Below are positions 48,674 to 56,454 of a stretch of DNA of 64,000 nucleotides, in pieces. Source of the DNA: Gammaproteobacteria bacterium (GTDB taxonomy: Bacteria; Pseudomonadota; Gammaproteobacteria; Pseudomonadales; Porticoccaceae); the NCBI GenBank assembly GCA_018069465.1, contig JAGPUW010000011.1, forward strand, positions 52,713-116,712. Direction: 5' to 3'. The notes under the pieces are model-generated. The model was not told the origin of the DNA. It did no database searches and saw nothing but the letters and a program-made list of their open reading frames with translations. The translations under genes and the position numbers were made by a program. Position 1 is the stretch's first letter; the number at the start of each line of letters is the position of its first letter.

Positions 48674-49189
48674 ATGACCGATACAGACTCAACACCAGGC
48701 TTTGCCGATATTGAAAAACTGGCCTTGGAAATTAGCGCCAGCGATGGGCCGGGCTCAAGCAAGTGGAAAATGGACAGCTCACACACCCAGCGTGTTAACG
48801 ACGCGGTGATGGCCGGGCTACGTGAAAACAAAGGCCAGCTACAGGGTGAGCTGGCGGGTGTGCCGGCCCTGATCATCACCACAACAGGTGCTAAGAGCGG
48901 TAAAAAAAGAACCTTGCCCCTGGCCTGTCAGGAAATAGATGGCCGCCTTATTATTATCGCCTCAATGGGCGGCTCCCCGAGGAATCCGCCATGGTTCCAC
49001 AACCTGCTTAAATACCCCAATGTTGTTATTGAGAAGGACGGCGAGACTTTTTCGGCTCGGGCCGTGGTCACCGAGGGTCAAGACCGCGAGCGGTTATTTC
49101 AAACTGTCTGTGATAATTTGCCGGTGTTTTCAACGTATCAGGCGCGCACCGAGCGGGTCATTCCCGTCGTTGAATTAATTCGGGCATAG
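48674..49189 (+). CDS. Ddn-like deazaflavin (F420)-dependent oxidoreductase family protein
   Basis: A 171-residue split-barrel protein with ALIITTTGAKSGKKRTLPL, the cofactor-binding segment of the nitroreductase/deazaflavin (Ddn, PF04075) family, then GGSPRNPPWFHNLLKYPNVV. Mycobacterial relatives use coenzyme F420; use of F420 in this bacterium is not shown. ATG at 48674 with AGGAGA upstream is clear. Its stop codon lies within a 20-base tandem duplication (49169-49208). Confidence 0.85.
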   Translation: MTDTDSTPGFADIEKLALEISASDGPGSSKWKMDSSHTQRVNDAVMAGLRENKGQLQGELAGVPALIITTTGAKSGKKRTLPLACQEIDGRLIIIASMGGSPRNPPWFHNLLKYPNVVIEKDGETFSARAVVTEGQDRERLFQTVCDNLPVFSTYQARTERVIPVVELIRA

Positions 49190-49208
49190 TTGAATTAATT
49201 CGGGTGTA
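49169..49208. repeat. 20-base tandem direct repeat at the 3' end of the Ddn-like gene
   Basis: GTTGAATTAATTCGGGCATA (49169-49188) is followed without gap by GTTGAATTAATTCGGGTGTA (49189-49208), 18 of 20 identical. Confidence 0.9.
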
Positions 49209-49241
49209 AGAGAAAGCTCTGTTTTCGGTAGCGAGTTAATG

Positions 49242-49276
49242 TTGACTCAGAGGTATACATTTTGACTCAGGGTATA
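49242..49276. repeat. 20-base-period direct repeat at the start of the following gene
   Basis: TTGACTCAGAGGTATA (49242-49257) recurs as TTGACTCAGGGTATA (49262-49276), 20 bases apart. The second copy contains the TTG start of the enoyl-CoA hydratase gene. Confidence 0.85.
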
Positions 49277-50059
49277 GAAATTTCCAATAGCGTTATCACC
49301 CATAAAGACAAGCAGGGCATTGGCCGCATTACCATTAATCGTCCCGGTGCTTATAACGCTCTGTCTCTCGCTTGTATGCAGTCTTTGATCGGTGCCTTCA
49401 AGCTATTATCGGCCGATGATGGAGTGAAAGTTATTATTTTGTCGGGCGCCGGTAAGGGCTTTTGCGCGGGCCATGACCTGGCTGAACTGCGCGCTAATTC
49501 GGATAAAGAATTTCAGCAGCTGACCTTTAGCACCTGCGCGACCTTAATGTTGTCCATTGTCCAGTCGCCAAAACCCGTTATTGCGAAAGTGCATGGTGTG
49601 GCGACAGCGGCGGGCTGCCAGCTAGTTGCCAGTTGCGACCTGGCTGTTGCAGAGGAAAATACCCGCTTTGCAACGCCGGGGGTTAATCTGGGTTTGTTTT
49701 GCTCAACACCGATGGTGGCTTTGTCGCGCAATGTGTCACCTAAACATGCCATGGAGATGCTCCTGCTCGGTGATTTTATTTCCGCTCAACGAGCCCATGA
49801 AATGGGTTTTGTTAATTATCTCGCCGCAGCCGATGAGCTTGAGCAAAGGGTGGATGCCGTGGCATTAAAGATTGCCAGTAAATCAGCACTGACTTTGAAA
49901 ATAGGCAAGCGCGCTTTTTATCGTCAGCTGGATAAAAGTTTGATCGACGCCTACGATTATTGTGGCCAGGTGATGGTTGAAAATATGATGGCCAAAGATG
50001 CTCAAGAAGGTATTGATGCTTTTATAGAAAAACGTGAGCCGATATGGCGCAACGAATAA
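49262..50059 (+). CDS. Enoyl-CoA hydratase/isomerase family protein
   Basis: A 265-residue crotonase-fold protein: RITINRPGAYNALSLACM, the oxyanion-hole stretch SGAGKGFCAGHDLAEL and HGVATAAGCQLVASCDLAVA. It has no close sequence likeness to the other crotonase at 41400. TTG at 49262 is taken as start because no ATG or GTG precedes it in frame and AGAGGT lies upstream. The substrate is not identifiable. It overlaps no neighbour; yaeQ begins 22 bases later. Confidence 0.88.
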   Translation: MTQGIEISNSVITHKDKQGIGRITINRPGAYNALSLACMQSLIGAFKLLSADDGVKVIILSGAGKGFCAGHDLAELRANSDKEFQQLTFSTCATLMLSIVQSPKPVIAKVHGVATAAGCQLVASCDLAVAEENTRFATPGVNLGLFCSTPMVALSRNVSPKHAMEMLLLGDFISAQRAHEMGFVNYLAAADELEQRVDAVALKIASKSALTLKIGKRAFYRQLDKSLIDAYDYCGQVMVENMMAKDAQEGIDAFIEKREPIWRNE

Positions 50060-50081
50060 ACTAAGATACCTGGGGGTATTT

Positions 50082-50612
50082 GTGGCATTAAAGCCAACCA
50101 TTTATAAATTTAAAATTTCATTATCTGATTTAAATCGCGATTATTATGACAGCCTTAATTTAACCGTCGCTCTGCACCCTTCAGAAACGCCCGAGCGGAT
50201 GATGGTGCGAGTACTTGCCTTTTGTCTTAATGCCCAGGAGCAACTCGCGTTTACCCCGGGGCTCAGTGCAATTGATGGGCCAGATATTTGGGCGCACACC
50301 CTCGGCGGGCAGCTGGCTTTATGGATAGATGTGGGCGAACCCGCTTTTGATAGAATAAAAAAGGCTAGCCGCTTAGCGCAAACACTCAAAGTGTACAGTT
50401 TTAATTCTAAGTCGAATGCCTGGTGGACTCAGGTGGGAGATCAATTTAACAAGCTAGCGGTAGAGGTTTATCAGTTTGAATGGCAAAAGATAGAGGCCCT
50501 GGCCGCTTTGCTACAACGCACCATGGATCTGTCTATTACGATTACGGGTGACTCCGCTTATATAGCAGCGGAGTTGGGGGAGTGTGAAGTGGAGTGGCTG
50601 CAACTACAGTGA
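50082..50612 (+). CDS. yaeQ: YaeQ family protein
   Basis: A 176-residue protein with the complete YaeQ pattern: ALKPTIYKFKISLSDLNRDYYD, PSETPERMMVRVLAFCLNA, GPDIWAHTLGGQLALWIDVG and a C-terminal EWQKIEALAALLQRTMDL. Structural work places YaeQ in a PD-(D/E)XK-like fold, but no function is settled. GTG at 50082 with TGGGGG upstream gives the family N-terminus. Confidence 0.92.
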   Translation: MALKPTIYKFKISLSDLNRDYYDSLNLTVALHPSETPERMMVRVLAFCLNAQEQLAFTPGLSAIDGPDIWAHTLGGQLALWIDVGEPAFDRIKKASRLAQTLKVYSFNSKSNAWWTQVGDQFNKLAVEVYQFEWQKIEALAALLQRTMDLSITITGDSAYIAAELGECEVEWLQLQ

Positions 50613-50650
50613 ACTTATTTTACTAATAAATGCCTGACTCGTTTTAGAAA

Positions 50651-50697
50651 TACTGATTTAAAGCCGTTGGTGTTGGCGTGGTGGCTTTAAATCAGTA
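50651..50697. terminator. Long perfect hairpin between convergent genes
   Basis: TACTGATTTAAAGCC (50651-50665) pairs perfectly with GGCTTTAAATCAGTA (50683-50697) around 17 bases. It lies between the ends of yaeQ (50612) and the chemoreceptor-hemerythrin gene (50717), as a bidirectional terminator would, but no T run follows. Confidence 0.55.
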
Positions 50698-50716
50698 GCG
50701 CCGTGACAAATGTCGA

Positions 50717-52354
50717 TTAAACCTCGATGCCCTGTTCTTTAAAGTATTTACCGTATTTAATGTCTTCGCCAAGTATGTGGCCTTTAAGCCACTCCGTAAG
50801 AAAAACAATCACCGAAACCATATTGACCTGCACGCCGTTTTCAATATTGTGGATAGTGTCAGCCACATTGGCAAGCAGGGCGGTATGTGCCATTTTTTGA
50901 CTATCAAATTCTGGGTAGGCGTGGGCTTTCATCATTCGCTCCTCTTCGCTGAAGTGGTGTGTGGTGAAATCAGCGAGGTCTTTTAATATAGGTAGAGCCT
51001 CTTCCTGTTTGGCGCCATTTTTTACTTTGAGATGAATATCATTACAGTAGTTGAAAATTTTGGCATGTTCTTCATCCATCGCATCGACTAATACACTCCA
51101 CTGAGGGCCAAAGCGGAAGATGCCTTTCTCGGAGGTGTCGACTTGTTCGAATTTACTGTCCAGAGTGTAAGTGTTGTAAAGGTGGGCGATGTCCTCCCCG
51201 CGAGATTGAAGCGTCACTATCTCGGCAAAATTAGTCGTGGCACAGGCCAGCATGGCCTCATTATCGTTAGCCATGTCTTCCATAAAACCAATCATGTTGG
51301 TAGCCATGGTGACAGAGGATGCCAGATTCTCATTCATTTCATTAATGGCCAGGGAGCTTTCTGCCACATTAGTGTTCATAGTGCCAATTTCATCGGTGGT
51401 GCCCTGCAATGTGCTCGATATGGTTTCAGTGGCGAGCGATTGCTCCTCGGCGGCAGCGGCGATGGTGGCGACAACGGCGTTAACTTCAGTGATGACCTCG
51501 GTAAGGCTTTTCATGGAGCTAAGGGTCGTATTGACAGCGGACTGAATAATGTCGATCTTATTTTTTATATCCGTATTGGCTAAATGCGTTTGCGATGCGA
51601 GCTCTTTTACCTCACTGGCGACCACGGCAAAACCCAGACCCGCTTCACCAGCGCGGGCTGCCTCAATAGTGGCATTGAGTGCCAGTAGTTTGGTTTGGTC
51701 TGAAACTTCGCTAATGGTATTGGTGACCTTGCTAATCTCATCCGCAGCGTCTTTAAGTTGATCAAATTGGCTGGCGGCTGACTCAGTATCGGCCACGGCT
51801 TTGGCGGTAATGGTTCGCGCTATTTCGGTATTTTTGGCAATTTCCTGGGCCGCTGTTGTGAGTTCTCCAGTGGTGTTACTGATAGTATCGACACCGGTTT
51901 GGGTCGTCGCAGCATTGTCGGCGATGGCACTGACATTAACAGTGATTTGCTCTGCAGCAGCGGCGACGGCTGTGAGGCGATTTCTGGTCTCTCTTGCATC
52001 GGTAAGTTCCGAGCTTATATCTTTGGTGGCCGCGGCAACGCCTTCACTACAATAATTACTGAGTGTGCCGGCTTGCTGATTAAGCTCTGTGACCAGCGCT
52101 TTTGATTTGCCGACAGTGCTGCCCATTAGCTGGCGGATGCTTTCAAGGAGTACGCCAGCGGTCGAGTCCGAAGGACTGAGTGGCTGGCTAAAGTCACCAC
52201 CTGCCAGCTGTTTCAAAAGATCGATATCCGCATTGCTAAAGGCTGGGAGTGCCGCTGTTGCTTCATTAAGGGCGCCGTCGATTGAGGGGGTGTCGGCTTC
52301 GGGGCTGGGCTCTTTAGAAACGGCAGAATGTTTTTTCATCGATAATATTGCCAT
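50717..52354 (-). CDS. Soluble methyl-accepting chemotaxis protein with C-terminal hemerythrin domain
   Basis: A 545-residue protein with no membrane segment. The central part is a chemoreceptor signalling coiled coil with the CheA/CheW-binding tip [27 protein letters not shown] sequence; the last 135 residues are a bacteriohemerythrin domain. Its ligands can be followed as [25 protein letters not shown] and [14 protein letters not shown], but the usual H-x3-H pair reads Q-K-M-A-H, so one His is Gln. Such proteins sense oxygen or redox state in the cytosol. ATG at 52354 follows AGGAAG. A single gene. Confidence 0.9.
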   Translation of the reverse strand: MAILSMKKHSAVSKEPSPEADTPSIDGALNEATAALPAFSNADIDLLKQLAGGDFSQPLSPSDSTAGVLLESIRQLMGSTVGKSKALVTELNQQAGTLSNYCSEGVAAATKDISSELTDARETRNRLTAVAAAAEQITVNVSAIADNAATTQTGVDTISNTTGELTTAAQEIAKNTEIARTITAKAVADTESAASQFDQLKDAADEISKVTNTISEVSDQTKLLALNATIEAARAGEAGLGFAVVASEVKELASQTHLANTDIKNKIDIIQSAVNTTLSSMKSLTEVITEVNAVVATIAAAAEEQSLATETISSTLQGTTDEIGTMNTNVAESSLAINEMNENLASSVTMATNMIGFMEDMANDNEAMLACATTNFAEIVTLQSRGEDIAHLYNTYTLDSKFEQVDTSEKGIFRFGPQWSVLVDAMDEEHAKIFNYCNDIHLKVKNGAKQEEALPILKDLADFTTHHFSEEERMMKAHAYPEFDSQKMAHTALLANVADTIHNIENGVQVNMVSVIVFLTEWLKGHILGEDIKYGKYFKEQGIEV

Positions 52355-52647
52355 GAGATCTTCCTTGAAGTTTGCTAAAAAGTGCCTTGATAGGACATTG
52401 ACAAATAGTGTTTTCAATGTCGGCGATTCTACTGGCTAACTTGAGGTTTAAAATAAAAGCGAGTCACAAAACAGGATAAAACAAGGTGTTATGGGCGCAA
52501 GTCCTGAGCGGCTTCGATAGCGATTTTGTGTCACCAGTTTATCTATATTCCTCTTGGCTTAGATCAAATACCTTTGCAAACCAATAAGTTGATAATAAAG
52601 TAGGTGGCAACTCGCCAGCGCGAGTCAATAAATATAAGGAGAAGAAC

Positions 52648-53799
52648 ATGGATCAGGCAACTCAGATAGCGCGTATCAAAAAGGCTTTTCAATATATTGA
52701 TAGTGGCCAGACGGCGACTACTCCCGGCGTCAAGCGTGCCCCTGTAGCGGCTTACACCGACAAGCCGTGGCTGGATCGTGAGTTGGCCAGTATTTTCAAA
52801 AACTATCCTCTGTTTATGGGTCTGTCTGGGGTCATTGCCGAGCCCGGCGATTATCTGACCATGGAACACAGCACATTGCCGATGTTGCTGGTGCGCGGTG
52901 ATGACGGCGTGGCCAGAGCCTTTATTAATATGTGCAGCCATCGGGGTGCCCCGGTGGCCCAAGGCTGTGGGCGGGCCGCTAATTTCACCTGTCGCTATCA
53001 CGCCTGGACCTACGGCCGCGCTGGAGATTTAAAAGTCATCCCCGACCAGCGCAACTTCCCCGGTGTTGAGCCCCAGAACCACGGGCTGATGCCGCTGCCT
53101 CTGGTAGAGAGGCACGGCATGATATGGGTGCAGCCCGACCCGGCGGCAAAAATTGACCTCGACCAGCATCTCGACACCATGCAGGGTGAACTTGCAGGTT
53201 ATGACCTGCAAAATTATGTGCACTACCAACGGCGAGTTTTACACCGGGATATTAACTGGAAGATGCCAATTGATACCTTTCTAGAGCCCTATCACTTCGC
53301 CGCTCTGCACAAAGATACGGTGGCGCCCATTTTCTTCGGCAACCTCTGCCTGTTTGAGGGCCACGGCTTGCACCACTGGATGGCGGTGATGCGCAAAAGC
53401 ATCGAAAGCCTGCGCGACAAACCCGAGGCCGAGTGGGACTTTATTAAGCACACGGCCATTTCCTACCAGCTTTTCCCCAATACTATATTCACCATGCAGG
53501 CTGATCACGTCGAAACCTGGCGCATTTTCCCGGTCAATAATCGCGTTGACCAGTGCGTGATTTATTTTGACTGCTATGTGCCGGAGCCGGTGACCAGCGA
53601 TAAAGCCAAAAAGTATTGGGATAAAAATATTGATTTGGCGATTCGCACTGTCGATGGCGAGGATATTGTTATCCAGCAGGAAATGGAGAGGAATTATATG
53701 AGTGGCGCCATGGAGGAAATATTGATTGGCCAAAATGAACCCGCCCTGGCTTATTTCCATCAATCTCTCGAACGGGCCATGGCTGAGAGCGAGGGCTAG
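52648..53799 (+). CDS. Rieske non-haem iron oxygenase, alpha-subunit type
   Basis: A 383-residue oxygenase with the Rieske [2Fe-2S] motif C96-S-H98...C115-R-Y-H118 and the mononuclear iron site EPYHFAALHKD (about residue 213). Family members hydroxylate or demethylate aromatic, steroid or betaine-like compounds using a separate reductase, which is not encoded nearby. The substrate is unknown. ATG at 52648 follows AAGGAGAAG. Confidence 0.92.
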   Translation: MDQATQIARIKKAFQYIDSGQTATTPGVKRAPVAAYTDKPWLDRELASIFKNYPLFMGLSGVIAEPGDYLTMEHSTLPMLLVRGDDGVARAFINMCSHRGAPVAQGCGRAANFTCRYHAWTYGRAGDLKVIPDQRNFPGVEPQNHGLMPLPLVERHGMIWVQPDPAAKIDLDQHLDTMQGELAGYDLQNYVHYQRRVLHRDINWKMPIDTFLEPYHFAALHKDTVAPIFFGNLCLFEGHGLHHWMAVMRKSIESLRDKPEAEWDFIKHTAISYQLFPNTIFTMQADHVETWRIFPVNNRVDQCVIYFDCYVPEPVTSDKAKKYWDKNIDLAIRTVDGEDIVIQQEMERNYMSGAMEEILIGQNEPALAYFHQSLERAMAESEG

Positions 53800-53843
53800 A
53801 AAACGCCGCTTAAACCATCAGCTCGCATCTGGGGTAAGCCATT

Positions 53844-54053
53844 ATGAATAAGCCTATTGAATTGCAGTCCACCCTAAGCTGTCCCGCTTGCGGTCATCAG
53901 CAAACAGAAACTATGCCCACCAATGCCTGTCAGTGGTTTTACCCCTGCACGGCTTGCCAGGAATTACTCTCTCCTTTGCCCGGCGATTGCTGTGTTTTTT
54001 GCTCCTATGGCACGGTCAAATGTCCCCCCATGCAGCAGGGTAATTGCTGCTGA
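53844..54053 (+). CDS. Small Cys-rich GDCCVxC-motif protein
   Basis: A 69-residue protein with eleven Cys: C-P-A-C near residue 13, C-T-A-C in the middle and the motif GDCCVFCSYGTVKCPPMQ near the end, finishing NCC. The GDCCVxC motif defines a small conserved family of presumed metal-binding proteins of unknown role. It starts 45 bases after the Rieske gene on the same strand. Confidence 0.85.
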   Translation: MNKPIELQSTLSCPACGHQQTETMPTNACQWFYPCTACQELLSPLPGDCCVFCSYGTVKCPPMQQGNCC

Positions 54054-54212
54054 TTCAGCCAAAACCCCGCCGGACAATGCCACGCCTTGCATGCCCCTGT
54101 GTGGCTACTCTACACTCGAGACTCAACAGTTCCGGTGTGCTCCCGCCTCGTGTGGGAGCGCCAATCCTTAAGCGTCAATTTTATTGATTTCAAATCCCCA
54201 TGAGAGGTACTT

Positions 54213-55169
54213 GTGAGTAGCGTTAGCAGCAACAGCACAATGAATTTAGAAGGAAAGTCAGCCATCGTCACCGGTGGCGGTCGTGGCATTGGTCGCGAGA
54301 TCGCTTTGGTGCTGGCCCAGCAGGGTGCGCGAGTCGTCGTCGCCGACCCCGGTGCCGACCGCGGTGGCAGAGGTGGTGAAGACGCCCCCGCCAATCAGGT
54401 GGTCACAGAGATTGTAGCCGCGGGTGGCGAGGCCGTTTCCGCCCTGGCACCGGTCGATGACTACGAAGCGGCGGCGGGCATCATCGGCACATGTGTTGAT
54501 AGCTTTGGCTCGGTCGACATGGTCGTTAACTGTGCCGGTGTATTGCGCGAGCGGATGATCTGGAATTTGAGCGAAGATGATTGGGACACAGTGATTCGTG
54601 TGCATTTAAAAGGCCACTACAACATGTGCCACCACGCCTCGAAAGTGATGCGCGGGCAACGCTTTGGCCGCATCGTCAACTTCGCATCGGATGCCTGGCG
54701 CGGCAGTGTCGGCCAGTCAAACTATGCCGCCGCCAAGGGTGGCATTGTCAGCTTCACCCGCTCACTGGCACGGGAGCTGGGTCGCTACGGGGTCACCGCT
54801 AATGCCATTTGCCCGATTGCCGCTACCCGCATGACCCTCGACCAGGGCGTCATCGACGGCATGCAAAAACGCCTCGACGCCGGCTTGATTACGCAAGATC
54901 GCTACGACTCGTTAATGGCGATGCCGGGGCCGGAGTTTGTCGCACCCATGGTTGCCTATCTCGGCACCGCAGCGGCGGCCGATGTGAATGGGCAAATCTT
55001 CCATGTCGAGCGCGGTCGCGTGTCGGTGTACTGCGAGCCGGTTGAAGAAAAGGCCCTGCTGAAAACGGATAATGATGGGCTCTTTAGTGTCGAAGACTTA
55101 ATCGACGCCATCCCCGGGTCGCTGATGGTTGGCCGCCCCAATCCGGCACCGGCAGTACAAGAAGATTAA
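54213..55169 (+). CDS. Short-chain dehydrogenase/reductase
   Basis: A 318-residue SDR with NAD(P)-binding TGGGRGIGREIA, NCAGVLRERMIWNLSEDDWD and the catalytic YAAAK. The D-P-G-A-D-R-G-G-R-G-G-E insertion after strand 2 and the sequence around VLRERMIWNL resemble the dehydrogenase part of peroxisomal-type multifunctional enzyme 2 (3-hydroxyacyl-CoA/17-beta-HSD4 class), so a CoA-linked substrate is likely but inferred. The start is GTG at 54213 with GAGAGG upstream; ATG at residue 10 is an alternative. Confidence 0.88.
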   Translation: MSSVSSNSTMNLEGKSAIVTGGGRGIGREIALVLAQQGARVVVADPGADRGGRGGEDAPANQVVTEIVAAGGEAVSALAPVDDYEAAAGIIGTCVDSFGSVDMVVNCAGVLRERMIWNLSEDDWDTVIRVHLKGHYNMCHHASKVMRGQRFGRIVNFASDAWRGSVGQSNYAAAKGGIVSFTRSLARELGRYGVTANAICPIAATRMTLDQGVIDGMQKRLDAGLITQDRYDSLMAMPGPEFVAPMVAYLGTAAAADVNGQIFHVERGRVSVYCEPVEEKALLKTDNDGLFSVEDLIDAIPGSLMVGRPNPAPAVQED

Positions 55170-55192
55170 GCTGAGCTAAACGGAGGGCTGCT

Positions 55193-56236
55193 GTGTCGAT
55201 TCAAACGACTGTCTGTGTCACCGGTGCCTCGGGCTTTATTGCCGGGCAAACCATACGCGAATTGCTGGCCTGCGGTTTCAGCGTGCGGGGTACGGTGCGA
55301 GGTGAGGTCGATGACAGCGGCTACGCCTACCTCGGGCAATTGCCCGGTGCGGCTGAAAGGCTGGCGTTGGTGGCGGGCGATCTCACCCAGCCCGGGTCAT
55401 TCGACAGCGCTATTGCCGGCTGCGATTATGTGATTCACGCGGCCAGCCCCTACCTGCTCGAGACCAAAAATCCACAACAAGATTTGGTCGACCCCGCCCT
55501 TAATGGCACCCTCGACGTACTGCGGGCCTGTGCCAAAAGCTCCAGCGTAAAGCGCGTCGTGTTGACCTCATCGCTGGCGGCAATAACCGATGAACCCGAC
55601 AGCGAGCACGTTTTTACCGAAAGCGACTGGAACAGTCAATCTTCCCTGTCGCGCAATGCCTACTTTTTTTCAAAGGCGCTGGCAGAGCAAGCCGCCTGGA
55701 ACTTTATGCGCGAGGGTGAGAGAAGTTTTGATTTAGTGGCTTTAAATCCCTGCATGGTTATTGGTGAAGCCCTGGGCCCCGGCTTAAACAGCAGCAATCA
55801 AGTGATCTGCGATTTGCTCAGTGGTACTTATCCGGGAATTATGGCCTTAAATTTTTGCATGGTTGACGTTTGCGATGTGGCTCGGGCTCACGTTCTGGCG
55901 CTGGATAAAGACGATGCCGAAGGCCGTTATATTTGTTTTAGCGAAGCCATGACCATGGGCGAGATTGTCGATTTTCTACGAGCAGCGGGTTACAGTAATT
56001 ACCGCTTACCACGGCACGATATGAGGGCAGGTTGGATCAGTAGCTTTGTTAAGTTGCTCTCCTACACCCAGCCCAGTGGAGCTGGTGATTTTATCCGCTC
56101 CCACCTCGGCAAGACGATGCGTATTAGCAATGCGAAAATTTGTGCTGAACTGGGTATGGAGTTTCGCCCGGTGCGTGAGACTTTACTGGCTGCCGTAGAG
56201 GGCTTGATTCGCCAGGGGCATTTGCAAAAATCCTAG
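55193..56236 (+). CDS. NAD-dependent epimerase/dehydratase family reductase (dihydroflavonol-reductase-like)
   Basis: A 347-residue extended SDR with the N-terminal TGASGFIAGQTIREL, DYVIHAASPYLLE, VVLTSSLAAI and catalytic YFFSKALAEQ. It resembles dihydroflavonol-4-reductase-like and 3-beta-HSD-like reductases; the substrate is not identifiable. GTG at 55193 with GGAGGG upstream. It follows the SDR by 23 bases and is probably co-transcribed. Confidence 0.88.
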   Translation: MSIQTTVCVTGASGFIAGQTIRELLACGFSVRGTVRGEVDDSGYAYLGQLPGAAERLALVAGDLTQPGSFDSAIAGCDYVIHAASPYLLETKNPQQDLVDPALNGTLDVLRACAKSSSVKRVVLTSSLAAITDEPDSEHVFTESDWNSQSSLSRNAYFFSKALAEQAAWNFMREGERSFDLVALNPCMVIGEALGPGLNSSNQVICDLLSGTYPGIMALNFCMVDVCDVARAHVLALDKDDAEGRYICFSEAMTMGEIVDFLRAAGYSNYRLPRHDMRAGWISSFVKLLSYTQPSGAGDFIRSHLGKTMRISNAKICAELGMEFRPVRETLLAAVEGLIRQGHLQKS

Positions 56237-56352
56237 CGTTTCAATGGGTGACTATATAATGCTAACAGTGGAAGACCGCCATTAATGGCCGCTTAAGTGC
56301 TACTTTTTGCATCAGTTAAAAGTGGGGGGATTACCGATAGAGGAGATAAAAG

Positions 56353-56454
56353 ATGGGTAGTGGCTGGTATGTCTATTCGCTCGTTGCAGACATCAATCAG
56401 AACTACCTAAATGTCCCGGCTGAAAGCAAACATCGTCATCAACTAAAGAAATAA
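56353..56454 (+). CDS. Small ORF with strong ribosome-binding site (33 aa), uncertain
   Basis: GAGGAGAT eight bases upstream of ATG 56353 is one of the best ribosome-binding sites in the region. The frame reads MGSGWYVYSLVADINQNYLN and stops after 33 codons. It overlaps, antisense, the 3' end of the DUF342 gene. It may be a truncated remnant of a larger gene whose tail was replaced, or chance; I do not recognise it. Confidence 0.3.
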   Translation: MGSGWYVYSLVADINQNYLNVPAESKHRHQLKK

